Origin: Frigoribacterium sp. JB110
GTDB taxonomy: Bacteria > Actinomycetota > Actinomycetes > Actinomycetales > Microbacteriaceae
Assembly: GCF_900163665.1 (NCBI RefSeq)
Contig: NZ_FUIA01000018.1
Location: 62,001 to 126,000, forward strand
Reading direction: 5' to 3'
DNA: 64,000 nt
Part shown: piece after piece, positions 34,280 to 42,089 of the stretch
How positions within the stretch are numbered: position 1 is the stretch's first letter
How the letters are laid out: each line of letters begins with the position of its first letter
Notes under the pieces: generated by a model
Databases searched by the model: none
Seen by the model: only the letters and a program-made list of their open reading frames with translations
Told to the model about the DNA's origin: nothing
Program-made: the position numbers and the translations under genes

Positions 34280-35482
34280 ATGTCGCGCATCCGCACCACG
34301 ACCGCGGGCAGCCTGCCGCGAACGCAGGCACTCATCGACGCCAACGCCGCCCGCGAGTTCGAGGACGACGGCTTCACCCTGAAGAGCACGCAGCAGTACC
34401 GCGAGCTCGTCGCCGATGCGGTCAACGACGTCGTGGAGCGACAGCACCGCGCGGGCATCACCCATCCGGGCGACGGCGAGTTCGGCAAGGCGATGTCGAA
34501 CCCCGTCGACTACGGCGCGTGGTGGGGGTACTCCTTCCAGCGCGTGAACGGCCTGTCGCTGACCGAGGTCGACGCGCTCAGCGAGCCGCCGCGCGCGTCG
34601 ACGCCAGGCGACATCCGGCTCACCTCGTTTCTGAATCGGCGCGACCGGCAGGCCTTCGCCGAAGCGTACGGCGATCCGGATGCCGGCATCGGCACCGGAC
34701 GCATCGCGACACGGTTCCCCTCGACGACGGGCCCGATCAGCTACCGGGGCCACGACGCGGTCGCCGCCGACATCGCGCACCTGAAGGCGGCGCTCGGCGA
34801 CGGCGAGCCTGGCTTCCTCACCGCCATCGCGCCGGGCTCAGCCGCCCGCGTGCGCAACGCGTTCTACGCATCGGACGACGACCACATGGCTGCGTGGGCC
34901 TCCGCGCTGCGCGAGGAGTACCGCGCGATCACCGACGAGGGCCTCGTCGTGCAGCTCGACGACCCGTCACTGGCCGAGAACTGGGACCAGATCAACCCGG
35001 AGCCGACCGTCGCCGAGTACCTCGAGTTCACGCAGCGCCGCGTCGACGCCATCAACGACGCGATCGCCGGCCTGCCGCGCGAGCGGGTGCGTCTGCATCT
35101 GTGCTGGGGGTCGTGGCACGGCCCCCACACCACGGACATCGAGCTGAAGCACATCCTGAAGACGGTGCTGAGCGCGAACGTCGGGCAGATCTCCTTCGAG
35201 GCCGCGAACGCACGCCACGAGCACGAGTGGGCTGTGTGGGAGGAGAACCAGCACCTCATCCCGGATGACCTGGTCCTGGTGCCCGGAGTGGTCGGGCACT
35301 CGACGAATCTCGTCGAGCATCCGGATCTCGTCGCTCAGCGGATCGAGCGGTTCGCGAAGATCGTCGGCCCGGATCGCGTCATCGCCTCGACCGACTGCGG
35401 ACTCGGCGGTCGCGTGCACCCGCAGATCGCGTGGGCGAAGCTCGAGTCGCTCGGCGAGGGCGCCCGCCGAGCCCGGGCCTGA
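34280..35482 (+). CDS. MetE-like (cobalamin-independent methionine synthase C-terminal type) protein
   Basis: A 400-residue protein of the UROD/MetE-like barrel, about half the length of true MetE and lacking its N-terminal barrel. All four zinc positions are present: His273 and Cys275 (HLCWG), Glu307 (ISFEAAN) and Cys373 (STDCGL). Such proteins use zinc to activate a thiol for methyl or alkyl transfer. AGGAGG precedes the ATG. Its place beside the pca operon suggests a demethylation or thioether step in catabolism, but the acceptor and donor are unknown. Confidence 0.85.
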   Translation: MSRIRTTTAGSLPRTQALIDANAAREFEDDGFTLKSTQQYRELVADAVNDVVERQHRAGITHPGDGEFGKAMSNPVDYGAWWGYSFQRVNGLSLTEVDALSEPPRASTPGDIRLTSFLNRRDRQAFAEAYGDPDAGIGTGRIATRFPSTTGPISYRGHDAVAADIAHLKAALGDGEPGFLTAIAPGSAARVRNAFYASDDDHMAAWASALREEYRAITDEGLVVQLDDPSLAENWDQINPEPTVAEYLEFTQRRVDAINDAIAGLPRERVRLHLCWGSWHGPHTTDIELKHILKTVLSANVGQISFEAANARHEHEWAVWEENQHLIPDDLVLVPGVVGHSTNLVEHPDLVAQRIERFAKIVGPDRVIASTDCGLGGRVHPQIAWAKLESLGEGARRARA

Positions 35483-35515
35483 CGGGCGGGCCCGCCCGAG
35501 CGTCACCCGGCGTCG

Positions 35516-35995
35516 CTACGCGTAGAACCCCTCGCGCAGGTTGATGCCGTGCTCGACCCAGGCCTTCATCGCGCTGAGCATGCCGGTCCAGCCCTCGCAG
35601 TTGTCGAAGGCGCGGAGCGCACCGCCTTCGGTCGCACGCCATGACGATTCCGTGATCGTCACGAGTGTTCGGGTGTCGCCGTCGAGCGGTTCGAACTCGA
35701 AGGTGACCCGCGTCGTGTCACCGCCGTCGGCGGCCTCCTCCCCCTCCCACTCGATCACGATGCGTCGCGGCGACTCGCTTTCGACCACCGTGACGGGGAA
35801 CGCGCCCGGGAAGTCGTGGAAGTCCCACGTCACTTCGCTGCCCGACTCGAGGCGCCCCTTCGCGCCCCCTGTGGTGAAGTACTTCGAGAGCCGCTCCGGG
35901 TCGGCCACCGCTTCGAAGACCTCGGCGCATGGCCTGGCGACCCTGCCGGAGACCGTGAAACTCAGCTCGGTCAGTTCGTTGTCTGCTTCACTCAT
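35516..35995 (-). CDS. SRPBCC (AHSA1-type) protein
   Basis: A 159-residue START-fold protein with the AHSA1 pattern: FTVSGRVARPCAEVFEAVAD, then KYFTTGGAKGRLESGSEVTW and a C-terminal long helix with GWTGMLSAMKAWVEHG. Members bind hydrophobic ligands. The gene is divergent from an ArsR regulator with only 16 nt between the start codons, the usual partnership for this family. TATATT lies 6 nt before the ATG, pointing to a leaderless message. Confidence 0.85.
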   Translation of the reverse strand: MSEADNELTELSFTVSGRVARPCAEVFEAVADPERLSKYFTTGGAKGRLESGSEVTWDFHDFPGAFPVTVVESESPRRIVIEWEGEEAADGGDTTRVTFEFEPLDGDTRTLVTITESSWRATEGGALRAFDNCEGWTGMLSAMKAWVEHGINLREGFYA

Positions 35996-36011
35996 GTGGT
36001 AAATATATAAC
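35996..36011. promoter_or_regulatory. 16-nt divergent control region with mirrored -10 boxes
   Basis: The whole gap between two divergent start codons. TAAATA lies 6 nt before the ArsR ATG on the plus strand and TATATT lies 6 nt before the SRPBCC ATG on the minus strand; they overlap. Both messages would start at or near the start codon, and one bound ArsR dimer could block both. Confidence 0.5.
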
Positions 36012-36329
36012 ATGTCTGCACACGAAGACAAGGATGAAAGCGATGACCTGGTCTTCAAGGCGCTCGCCTCCGCGACGCGCCGCCGCATCCTCGACATCCT
36101 CAAAGCGGAGTCGTGCAGCACCGGCCGCCTGTGCGAACAGTTCCCGGACCTCGATCGCACGACCGTGCTGCAGCACCTGCGCGTACTGGAGCGCGCTGAA
36201 CTTGTGACAGGGCGCCGAGTCGGCCGCGAACGCCGGCTGGCACTCGCTCCCCTGCCGATCAAGCGCATCCACGACCGCTGGATCGGAGAGTACGCGCGCG
36301 CCGCGGTGGAGCTGTTGGACTCCCTCTAG
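36012..36329 (+). CDS. ArsR-family regulator
   Basis: A 105-residue winged-helix repressor without the cysteine pairs of metal sensors (two cysteines only, CSTGRLC, in the helix before the recognition helix). The DNA-binding part is DRTTVLQHLRVLERAELV. This matches the ArsR group that controls an adjacent AHSA1-type gene. No leader separates its promoter from the ATG. Confidence 0.85.
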   Translation: MSAHEDKDESDDLVFKALASATRRRILDILKAESCSTGRLCEQFPDLDRTTVLQHLRVLERAELVTGRRVGRERRLALAPLPIKRIHDRWIGEYARAAVELLDSL

Positions 36330-36380
36330 CGACCAGATGCTCCGCTGCACCTCCTCCGCGCTGATGTGTCGCCGCACCCT

Positions 36381-36392
36381 TATCGTGGAGGC
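36381..36392 (+). promoter_or_regulatory. -10 box and ribosome site of the cupin gene
   Basis: TATCGT (36381-36386) is followed by GGAGGC and then the ATG, so the -10 box and a Shine-Dalgarno-like stretch lie in 12 nt. If TATCGT is the true -10 the message is leaderless and the GGAGG is not transcribed. Confidence 0.35.
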
Positions 36393-36809
36393 ATGAGCGA
36401 CTACAAGATCACCGAACTGGGCCCCGTCGACGAGTGGCACGCGCTCGAGGGCGGGAAGGGAATGACCGGCAAGGTCTTCGTCGACGGCCTGGTCGAATCC
36501 CGCAACGCCGGGCTCAGCATCAACGGCCTCGCCGCAGGCCACAGCTCGCCGTTCTGGCACAAGCACGCCCGTATCGAGGAGATCTACGTCTTCCTGGGCG
36601 GCGAGGGCAGGATGGCACTCGGCGACGACGTCGTCGATGTCACCGCAGGCACGACGGTGCGCGTCGCACCCGACACCATGATGGCGGTGCACGCCGACGC
36701 GGACAGCCCCACCGACCTGCGCTTCATCTGCGTGCGCTCCGCCCCCACCCCGCTCGCCGAGGTCGGCAACGACGCGGAGATCTCCCAGGAGCCGTTCCCC
36801 TGGAGCTGA
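36393..36809 (+). CDS. single-domain cupin protein
   Basis: A 138-residue cupin. The first metal motif reads SSPFWHKHARIEEIYVFLGG (H-x-H with Glu), and the second lies around TTVRVAPDTMMAVHAD. Members range from isomerases and dioxygenases to ligand sensors, so no reaction is assigned. It is convergent with the FAH-family gene; a long hairpin lies between the two. Confidence 0.8.
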   Translation: MSDYKITELGPVDEWHALEGGKGMTGKVFVDGLVESRNAGLSINGLAAGHSSPFWHKHARIEEIYVFLGGEGRMALGDDVVDVTAGTTVRVAPDTMMAVHADADSPTDLRFICVRSAPTPLAEVGNDAEISQEPFPWS

Positions 36810-36815
36810 CCCCGA

Positions 36816-36866
36816 CATGACGCCAGTTGCTCCGAACCCCGCGGTTTCGGAGCAACTGGCGTCATG
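36816..36866. terminator. bidirectional hairpin between the cupin and FAH genes
   Basis: Perfect 21-bp arms (36816-36836 and 36846-36866) with a 9-nt loop, between convergent genes. The FAH stop codon lies inside the right arm. No T-run. It resembles the 23801 and 53677 elements in size, but the sequence differs. Confidence 0.65.
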
Positions 36867-37836
36867 CGAACGTGCGCTTGCGCGGCGCCGGGCGGGGCCG
36901 AGCCGGCGGGAGCGGCGGTGCGGGCACAGCCGCTCCGACCCGGCCGGTGAGCTCGCCGACGCCCTCGACGACCATCCGGACCTCATCGCCCTCGGCCAAT
37001 GGTGGCAGGTCGTAGCCGCGACCCCACAGCTCACCGAGGCAGCCGCCGTTGCCGACGGTGCCCGAGCCGAGGACATCGCCCGGCGCGACCCGTGACGCCC
37101 GCGATGCGTAGGCCACGAGTTCAGCGAAGGGCCAGCCCATGTTCGAGACGAGGTCTTCGCCGACACGCTCACCGTTGACGAAGACCTCTGCGCGCACGGC
37201 GAGGAAGCCCTCATCGTCGCCGTACGGCTCCAACTCGTCGGCCGTCACGATCCACGGGCCCAGCGTCGTGCCGAAGTCCTTGCCCTTGCACGGGCCGAGA
37301 CGCACCTTCATCTCCCTGGCCTGCAGGTCTCTGGCGGACCAGTCGTTCATGATCGTGTAGCCGAAGATGTGCTCCGCGGCCTCGTCAGCGGTGAGGTTGC
37401 TGCCCGTCGAGCCCGGAACGCCGCCGATCACCGCGGCGAGTTCGAGCTCGAAGTCGAGCCGCTGTGTCACCGGAGGCACAACCGGATCGGTCGGGCCGAG
37501 CACCGTGTGCGGGTTGGTGAAGTAGAAGGTCGGAGCCTCGTACCACTCGTCGGCGACGTGACTCTTCCCCTCCACACCCGCGCTGACGCCCTCGACGTGC
37601 TCTTCGAAGGCGACGAAGTCACGGACGGCGCCCGGCTTCACCGGGGCGAGCAGCGTGACGTCCGTCAGCGGCGTGCCCGCATCGGCAGCGACGCGGTCGT
37701 GCAGTTCGCGCGCCGCGCCGAGACCGGCCGCGAGCACCGACGTGACATCGCGAGCATCCGGAAAAGCGACGACGGCGTCGCCGATGACGAAGCCCTCTGC
37801 GGTGCCGTCCCCCGACCTCCACCGTGCGATTCTCAT
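36862..37836 (-). CDS. fumarylacetoacetate hydrolase family protein (1)
   Basis: A 324-residue FAH-fold protein. The metal ligands lie in DFELELAAVIGG (Glu-x-Glu) and in NDWSARDLQ (Asp). The segment MRIARWRSGDG plus SRVAPGDVLGSGTVGNGGCLGE fits the bacterial fumarylacetoacetase/acylpyruvase branch. It would cut or decarboxylate a ring-cleavage product. It is the last gene of the catabolic operon, overlapping the amidohydrolase gene by 4 nt; its stop lies in a long hairpin. Confidence 0.87.
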   Translation of the reverse strand: MRIARWRSGDGTAEGFVIGDAVVAFPDARDVTSVLAAGLGAARELHDRVAADAGTPLTDVTLLAPVKPGAVRDFVAFEEHVEGVSAGVEGKSHVADEWYEAPTFYFTNPHTVLGPTDPVVPPVTQRLDFELELAAVIGGVPGSTGSNLTADEAAEHIFGYTIMNDWSARDLQAREMKVRLGPCKGKDFGTTLGPWIVTADELEPYGDDEGFLAVRAEVFVNGERVGEDLVSNMGWPFAELVAYASRASRVAPGDVLGSGTVGNGGCLGELWGRGYDLPPLAEGDEVRMVVEGVGELTGRVGAAVPAPPLPPARPRPAPRKRTFA

Positions 37837-38879
37837 GCGCTGCTCCCTTCAGTCACGATCTGCTGCCGCGCACCGACGCCGTCGAGCAGCTCAGCCGCGT
37901 TCCCGCCGAGCACACGGTCGGCGGCTTCACCGGACAGCCCCGCTCCGCGCACGAAGTCGACCGGATCGTCGAGCCCCATGTCGAACGGGAAGTCGCTGCC
38001 GAGCACGACTCGGCCGGCGCCTGCGATATCGATCAGATCACGCAGCCCTCGCTCGTCGTGCACGACGGTGTCGAACCACAGTTTCTTCAGGTACGTCGAA
38101 GGCGCGTGCGCGCAGCGCTGCGCCTCCGGTCGCACTCGCCACGCGCGGTCGGAGCGGCCGATCGCCGTCGGGAGGTATCCGCCGCCGTGCGCGGCGATGA
38201 GCTTCAGCCCCGGATGCCGATCGAGCACTCCGGCGAAGATGAGGTGAGACAGTGCGACGGCGTTCTCTGCCGGCTGGCCGACCGTGTTCGCCAGGTAGAA
38301 GCGGTCGAGACGCTCGTCGAGACTGCATCCGAACGGGTGCAGGAAGACGACGGCGCCCAGCTCCTCCACCCGCGACCAGAACGGCTCGAGTCGCTCGTCG
38401 GAGAGCTCCACGTCACCCGCGAACGACGAGATCTCGATGCCGGCGAGCCCGCGACCCAGGATCGCGTCGTCGACGCATTCCAGAATGCGCGATGGGTGCT
38501 GCAGCGGCACCACGCCGAGACCGACGAGCCGGTCCGGCGCCTGTGCGACGTGCTCGGCGATGAGCCGATTCGCCTCGGTCGCCGACCAGACGGCGAGCTG
38601 TTCGCCCGCCCACGGGTAGAAGTGATTCGGGGAGGCGCTCACCCACTGCCGCTGCACGCGCTGCGCGTCCATCGACGCCAGCCGCTCGCCGACATCCGTG
38701 AGCTTGCCGAACCTGTCGCCGACCATCGGACCTGAGACCGCCTGGCTCTCCTCGCCGTTGCGGCGCAGGTCCAGAGCGGCGGCGCCTGCGACGCCATCCG
38801 GATCGCGCCGCTCGACCTCGGCCTGCAGCGACGGCATCAGCAGGTGCGCGTGTACGTCGGTGACCACGACCTCGCTCAT
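37833..38879 (-). CDS. amidohydrolase of the ACMSD-like decarboxylase group
   Basis: A 348-residue metal-dependent TIM-barrel enzyme. The zinc site is formed by VHAHL at the N-terminus, His in VVFLHPFG, the AHGGGYLP loop and the Asp in LGSDFPFD. This is the pattern of 2-amino-3-carboxymuconate-6-semialdehyde decarboxylase and of other non-oxidative decarboxylases of aromatic acids and ring-cleavage semialdehydes. The ATG overlaps the stop of the monooxygenase gene. Loss of CO2 from a carboxylated semialdehyde is the simplest role. Confidence 0.85.
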   Translation of the reverse strand: MSEVVVTDVHAHLLMPSLQAEVERRDPDGVAGAAALDLRRNGEESQAVSGPMVGDRFGKLTDVGERLASMDAQRVQRQWVSASPNHFYPWAGEQLAVWSATEANRLIAEHVAQAPDRLVGLGVVPLQHPSRILECVDDAILGRGLAGIEISSFAGDVELSDERLEPFWSRVEELGAVVFLHPFGCSLDERLDRFYLANTVGQPAENAVALSHLIFAGVLDRHPGLKLIAAHGGGYLPTAIGRSDRAWRVRPEAQRCAHAPSTYLKKLWFDTVVHDERGLRDLIDIAGAGRVVLGSDFPFDMGLDDPVDFVRGAGLSGEAADRVLGGNAAELLDGVGARQQIVTEGSSA

Positions 38880-40012
38880 GCCGGTTCCGCCATCTTCTGC
38901 GCGATGCCGAAGATCAGCCCGCCCGCGTCGGCGTCGCGATCGCCGTCGATCTGCCACTGCCCGAGCTGCACCGATGCCTCGACGACGGCGCGTGCCCGCG
39001 GCAGTCGTCGCGCGTGGAACTCGTCCCACAGGGTCTCGTCGATCGCGTCTCGACCTGTGATCAGCTCGGTGAGCACGAGGGCGTCCTCCAAACCCTGCGC
39101 CGCGCCCTGCGCGATGGTGGGAGGGCAGCTGTGCGCTGCGTCGCCGATCACCACGACGCGCCCGCGGTTCCACGGCTCTTCGACGACGTGCGAGGTGAAC
39201 CAGGTGTAGTTCACCTGCGCGTCTCCCGAGCGCAGATCCTCCCGGATGTGATCCCACGGCCCGTGGTAGGCCGCTGACTCCTCCAACATGATCTGCACGG
39301 CTTCCTCATCGCTGACATCCGAGCGGTCCTGCGCCCTCTCGACGAGGAACGCGTACATGGTGTCATCGCTGGTCGGCGTGTACCCGGCGATGTAGACCGG
39401 TCCGCCGTAATAGAGCTCGCTGCGGCCGACCTCGGCGGGGCGCGAGACGAAGGTGCGCCAGATGCCCATGCCTGTCGGCTCCGGATGCGTGTCGACGCCG
39501 ACCAGCCCGCGGACCGTGGAATTGACACCATCGGCGCCGACGACGAGGTCGTACTGGCCGACCGACGCGCCGTCGACGAACAGCTCCACGGCATCATCCG
39601 TCTGCCGAAGGTCCGTGACGTTCGCGCCGAACCGCACTGAGGCCCCGGCCTTCTGGGCGTGGTCGAACAGGATGCGCGCGAGCTCCGGGCGAGGCATACC
39701 CATGGCGGCGGGGTAGTCGGGCCCGCCGGTCTTGACGTCGGGCAGCTCGGCGACGATCGGAGCATCCGGGCCCGGAGCCCTCAGCGCCAGGCCCTCGAAG
39801 GGGTAGCCTGCGGCCCGGATGTCGTCCCATGCGCCCAGCGCATCGAACACGCGCAGGGCGTTGCCCTGCAGCGAGATGCCGGAGCCCAGCGCGGGCAGGC
39901 CGTCTTTGGCCTCGAAGATGTCCACGTGCACCCCGGCCTTCGCCAGCTGGATGCCTGCGGCCAAACCTGCGACGCCGCTTCCGGCGATGGCGACCCTGTT
40001 CACTGCGGTCAT
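38876..40012 (-). CDS. FAD-dependent aromatic monooxygenase
   Basis: A 378-residue group A flavoprotein hydroxylase. The three fingerprints are present: GSGVAGLAAGIQLA near the N-terminus, the DG motif GADGVNSTVRGLV, and the GD motif VVVIGDAAHSCPPTIAQG. Size and motifs resemble salicylate hydroxylase, 3-hydroxybenzoate 6-hydroxylase and 6-hydroxynicotinate monooxygenase; eye inspection cannot choose between them. It should hydroxylate the imported acid to the catechol-like substrate of the dioxygenase. Confidence 0.9.
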   Translation of the reverse strand: MTAVNRVAIAGSGVAGLAAGIQLAKAGVHVDIFEAKDGLPALGSGISLQGNALRVFDALGAWDDIRAAGYPFEGLALRAPGPDAPIVAELPDVKTGGPDYPAAMGMPRPELARILFDHAQKAGASVRFGANVTDLRQTDDAVELFVDGASVGQYDLVVGADGVNSTVRGLVGVDTHPEPTGMGIWRTFVSRPAEVGRSELYYGGPVYIAGYTPTSDDTMYAFLVERAQDRSDVSDEEAVQIMLEESAAYHGPWDHIREDLRSGDAQVNYTWFTSHVVEEPWNRGRVVVIGDAAHSCPPTIAQGAAQGLEDALVLTELITGRDAIDETLWDEFHARRLPRARAVVEASVQLGQWQIDGDRDADAGGLIFGIAQKMAEPA

Positions 40013-40045
40013 GTCAGAACCTCCTTGTTCTCGTCTGCTGCGGCG

Positions 40046-41032
40046 CTACAGGACCGCGATGGGGTTGATCGGGGAACCGACGGCTCCGGTGATCGGAAGC
40101 GGCGGAGCCGAGAGGAAGAACTCCCATCGACCGAGCTCGGCGCACGCGTGGGCGAGTTCGTCGAGGTTCCACATCTCGCCGATCGTGAGACCCATGTTCG
40201 GGATCACGACCTGATGCAGCGGCTGGAACGATGGCACGTCGAACTCGTTCGGGCGCACCTCGAAGCCCCAGGTGTCGGTGGCGATGGCGGCGATCTCGGT
40301 GCGGTGCAGCCACCCCGCCGTGGTCAGCGAGAGCCCTGCGGCCGGGCCGCCAGCGTATTCGCCCCAGCCATCGCGGACCGTGCGCGTGTAGCGGCCGGTG
40401 CGCACGAGCAGGATGTCGCCGCGGCGCACCTCGACGCCCTGCGCGGAGGCACACGCATCGAGATCGGCGGCCGTGATGGCGTACCCGTCTTCGAGTTCGC
40501 CGTCGGCGAGGTGGCGGGCGACGTCAAGAAGCACGCCGCGCCCGACGATCGTGGCGCGGGAGGTCTCGATGCCGGTGACCTGGTCACCGTCACTCGTGAC
40601 GACCTCCCCTGCGGCGCGCCCGTTCCATGCCTTGCCATGGTCGAAGATGTGACCGAGGCCGTCCCACTGGGTCGAGCACTGCAGCGGCATGGTGATGTAG
40701 TCGTCGGCGCCGCCGATGCCGTGCGGGAAGCCCTGAGAGCCGCGCTCGGCGTCGGTGCCGGTGTCGGTCATCGTGTGCACCGGGTTGATGCGCCGGCGCC
40801 AGCCCTTCTGCGGGCCGTCGGTGTCGAAGCGCTGCGCGAGCGACACGGTGCGCCCCGTCTTCACCAGGGCCGCCGCGGAGGTGCGCACCTGTTCGTCGAT
40901 GAAGTTGAGTGTGCCCAGCACGTCGTCCTGGCCCCAGCGCCCCCAGTTGCGGAACGCCTCGGCGCGCGAGGCGATCTCGCGTTCTGGGTCGGTGCGGTCG
41001 AGATCGAGCGGGTTATCGGATGGCAGCGTCAT
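40046..41032 (-). CDS. cyclase-family (kynurenine-formamidase-like) protein with altered metal motif
   Basis: A 328-residue member of the PF04199-type cyclase family. The usual metal motif H-x-G-T-H-x-D-x-P-x-H reads Q-C-S-T-Q-W-D-G-L-G-H, so two histidines are replaced by glutamine while Asp and the last His stay. A later DTWGFEVRPNE takes the place of the usual ETDVPIHH-type site. The ATG at 41032 overlaps the FAH2 stop. Members hydrolyse formamides, isatin or lactones. Here it may open or rearrange a cyclic intermediate; if metal is bound, the site must differ. Confidence 0.82.
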   Translation of the reverse strand: MTLPSDNPLDLDRTDPEREIASRAEAFRNWGRWGQDDVLGTLNFIDEQVRTSAAALVKTGRTVSLAQRFDTDGPQKGWRRRINPVHTMTDTGTDAERGSQGFPHGIGGADDYITMPLQCSTQWDGLGHIFDHGKAWNGRAAGEVVTSDGDQVTGIETSRATIVGRGVLLDVARHLADGELEDGYAITAADLDACASAQGVEVRRGDILLVRTGRYTRTVRDGWGEYAGGPAAGLSLTTAGWLHRTEIAAIATDTWGFEVRPNEFDVPSFQPLHQVVIPNMGLTIGEMWNLDELAHACAELGRWEFFLSAPPLPITGAVGSPINPIAVL

Positions 41033-42009
41033 TGCGTCTCCTCCTTGTCCTCTGCGACGCAGCGCACGACCTGCGTGCCGAGCCCTGCGATGGATCCGGT
41101 CATCACGTCGCCGTCGCGCAGGAACCGCTTCCAGTGCTGCCCGTTGCCCGCGGGACTGCCCGTGAGCAGCAGGTCGCCTGGCAGCAGCGGGTGCGTCTGC
41201 GAGGCGGCGGAGATCAGGGCGGGGATGTCGAAGAGGAGGTCCGACGTCGACGCATCCTGCATCGTCTCGCCGTTGAGATCGAGTCGTACGTGCGCGTTCG
41301 CGCCGTCGATCAGCTGCGCCGGCACCAGGAACGGTCCCGTCGGCAGGAAGCCAGGCGAATTCTTGGATCGGTACCAGTCGGAGCCGATCTCCTTCATGTC
41401 CTTGCGGAAGGTGAACTCGCGTGTGGAGATGTCGTTGACGATCGTGTAGCCGGCGATATGGTCGGCGGCATCGTCTCGCGAGACACGGAATGCCTCCCGT
41501 CCGATCACGATCGCGAGCTCCACCTCCCAATCGTGGGTCTCGCTGGAGGCGGGCAGCGTGAGCGGCACGTCGTCGCCGACGACGCAGGTCGGCAGGCCGA
41601 TGAAGAAGTACGGCTCGCCGTTGGCGGCGCGGTCGTCCATCAGCTGGGCCGCGCGTTCGCGCGCTTCCTCCGGAGTCGCGTCGGTGTTGGTCGAGAGCCC
41701 GGATGCAACCAGCTCGATCACATGCTGGCGGTAGTTCGCGCCGGTCTGCAGCACCTGGCGCGGCTCGACCGGCGCCGTCAGGACGACGTCCGCCAGCGGA
41801 CGCCACGGTCCGTCCGCGTCGACGAGGGCGCCGATGCGCTCCCATCCGGCCTCGCCCTCCGCGAGGAAGGCGTTCAGATCTTCGGCGCCGAGGTCATCGG
41901 CATCGAGCGGCCGGATGCGGTCGCCGGCCGCGAGACCGAGGCGAGTGGTGTCGCCGTCGCGGTAGCGCGCGAGAGCGAAACGATTGTCGAGCGAGTGATG
42001 TGACGACAT
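41029..42009 (-). CDS. fumarylacetoacetate hydrolase family protein (2)
   Basis: A 326-residue FAH-fold enzyme. The metal site is DWEVELAIVIG (Glu-x-Glu) with Asp in NDISTREFTF. An insert, SGLSTNTDATPEEARERAAQ, stands between the first strand and the metal site. It resembles 2-hydroxyhepta-2,4-diene-1,7-dioate isomerases and acylpyruvases. As the second FAH enzyme in one operon it could act as hydratase/isomerase while the other hydrolyses, but the order of steps is unknown. Confidence 0.85.
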   Translation of the reverse strand: MSSHHSLDNRFALARYRDGDTTRLGLAAGDRIRPLDADDLGAEDLNAFLAEGEAGWERIGALVDADGPWRPLADVVLTAPVEPRQVLQTGANYRQHVIELVASGLSTNTDATPEEARERAAQLMDDRAANGEPYFFIGLPTCVVGDDVPLTLPASSETHDWEVELAIVIGREAFRVSRDDAADHIAGYTIVNDISTREFTFRKDMKEIGSDWYRSKNSPGFLPTGPFLVPAQLIDGANAHVRLDLNGETMQDASTSDLLFDIPALISAASQTHPLLPGDLLLTGSPAGNGQHWKRFLRDGDVMTGSIAGLGTQVVRCVAEDKEETQ

Positions 42010-42089
42010 TGTCTGATCCTGACGAGTGAGGGATGACGGAGCAAGGAGGGCGCCGCCGCGGCTCCGAATGGAACCGCGGCGGCGGGTGC

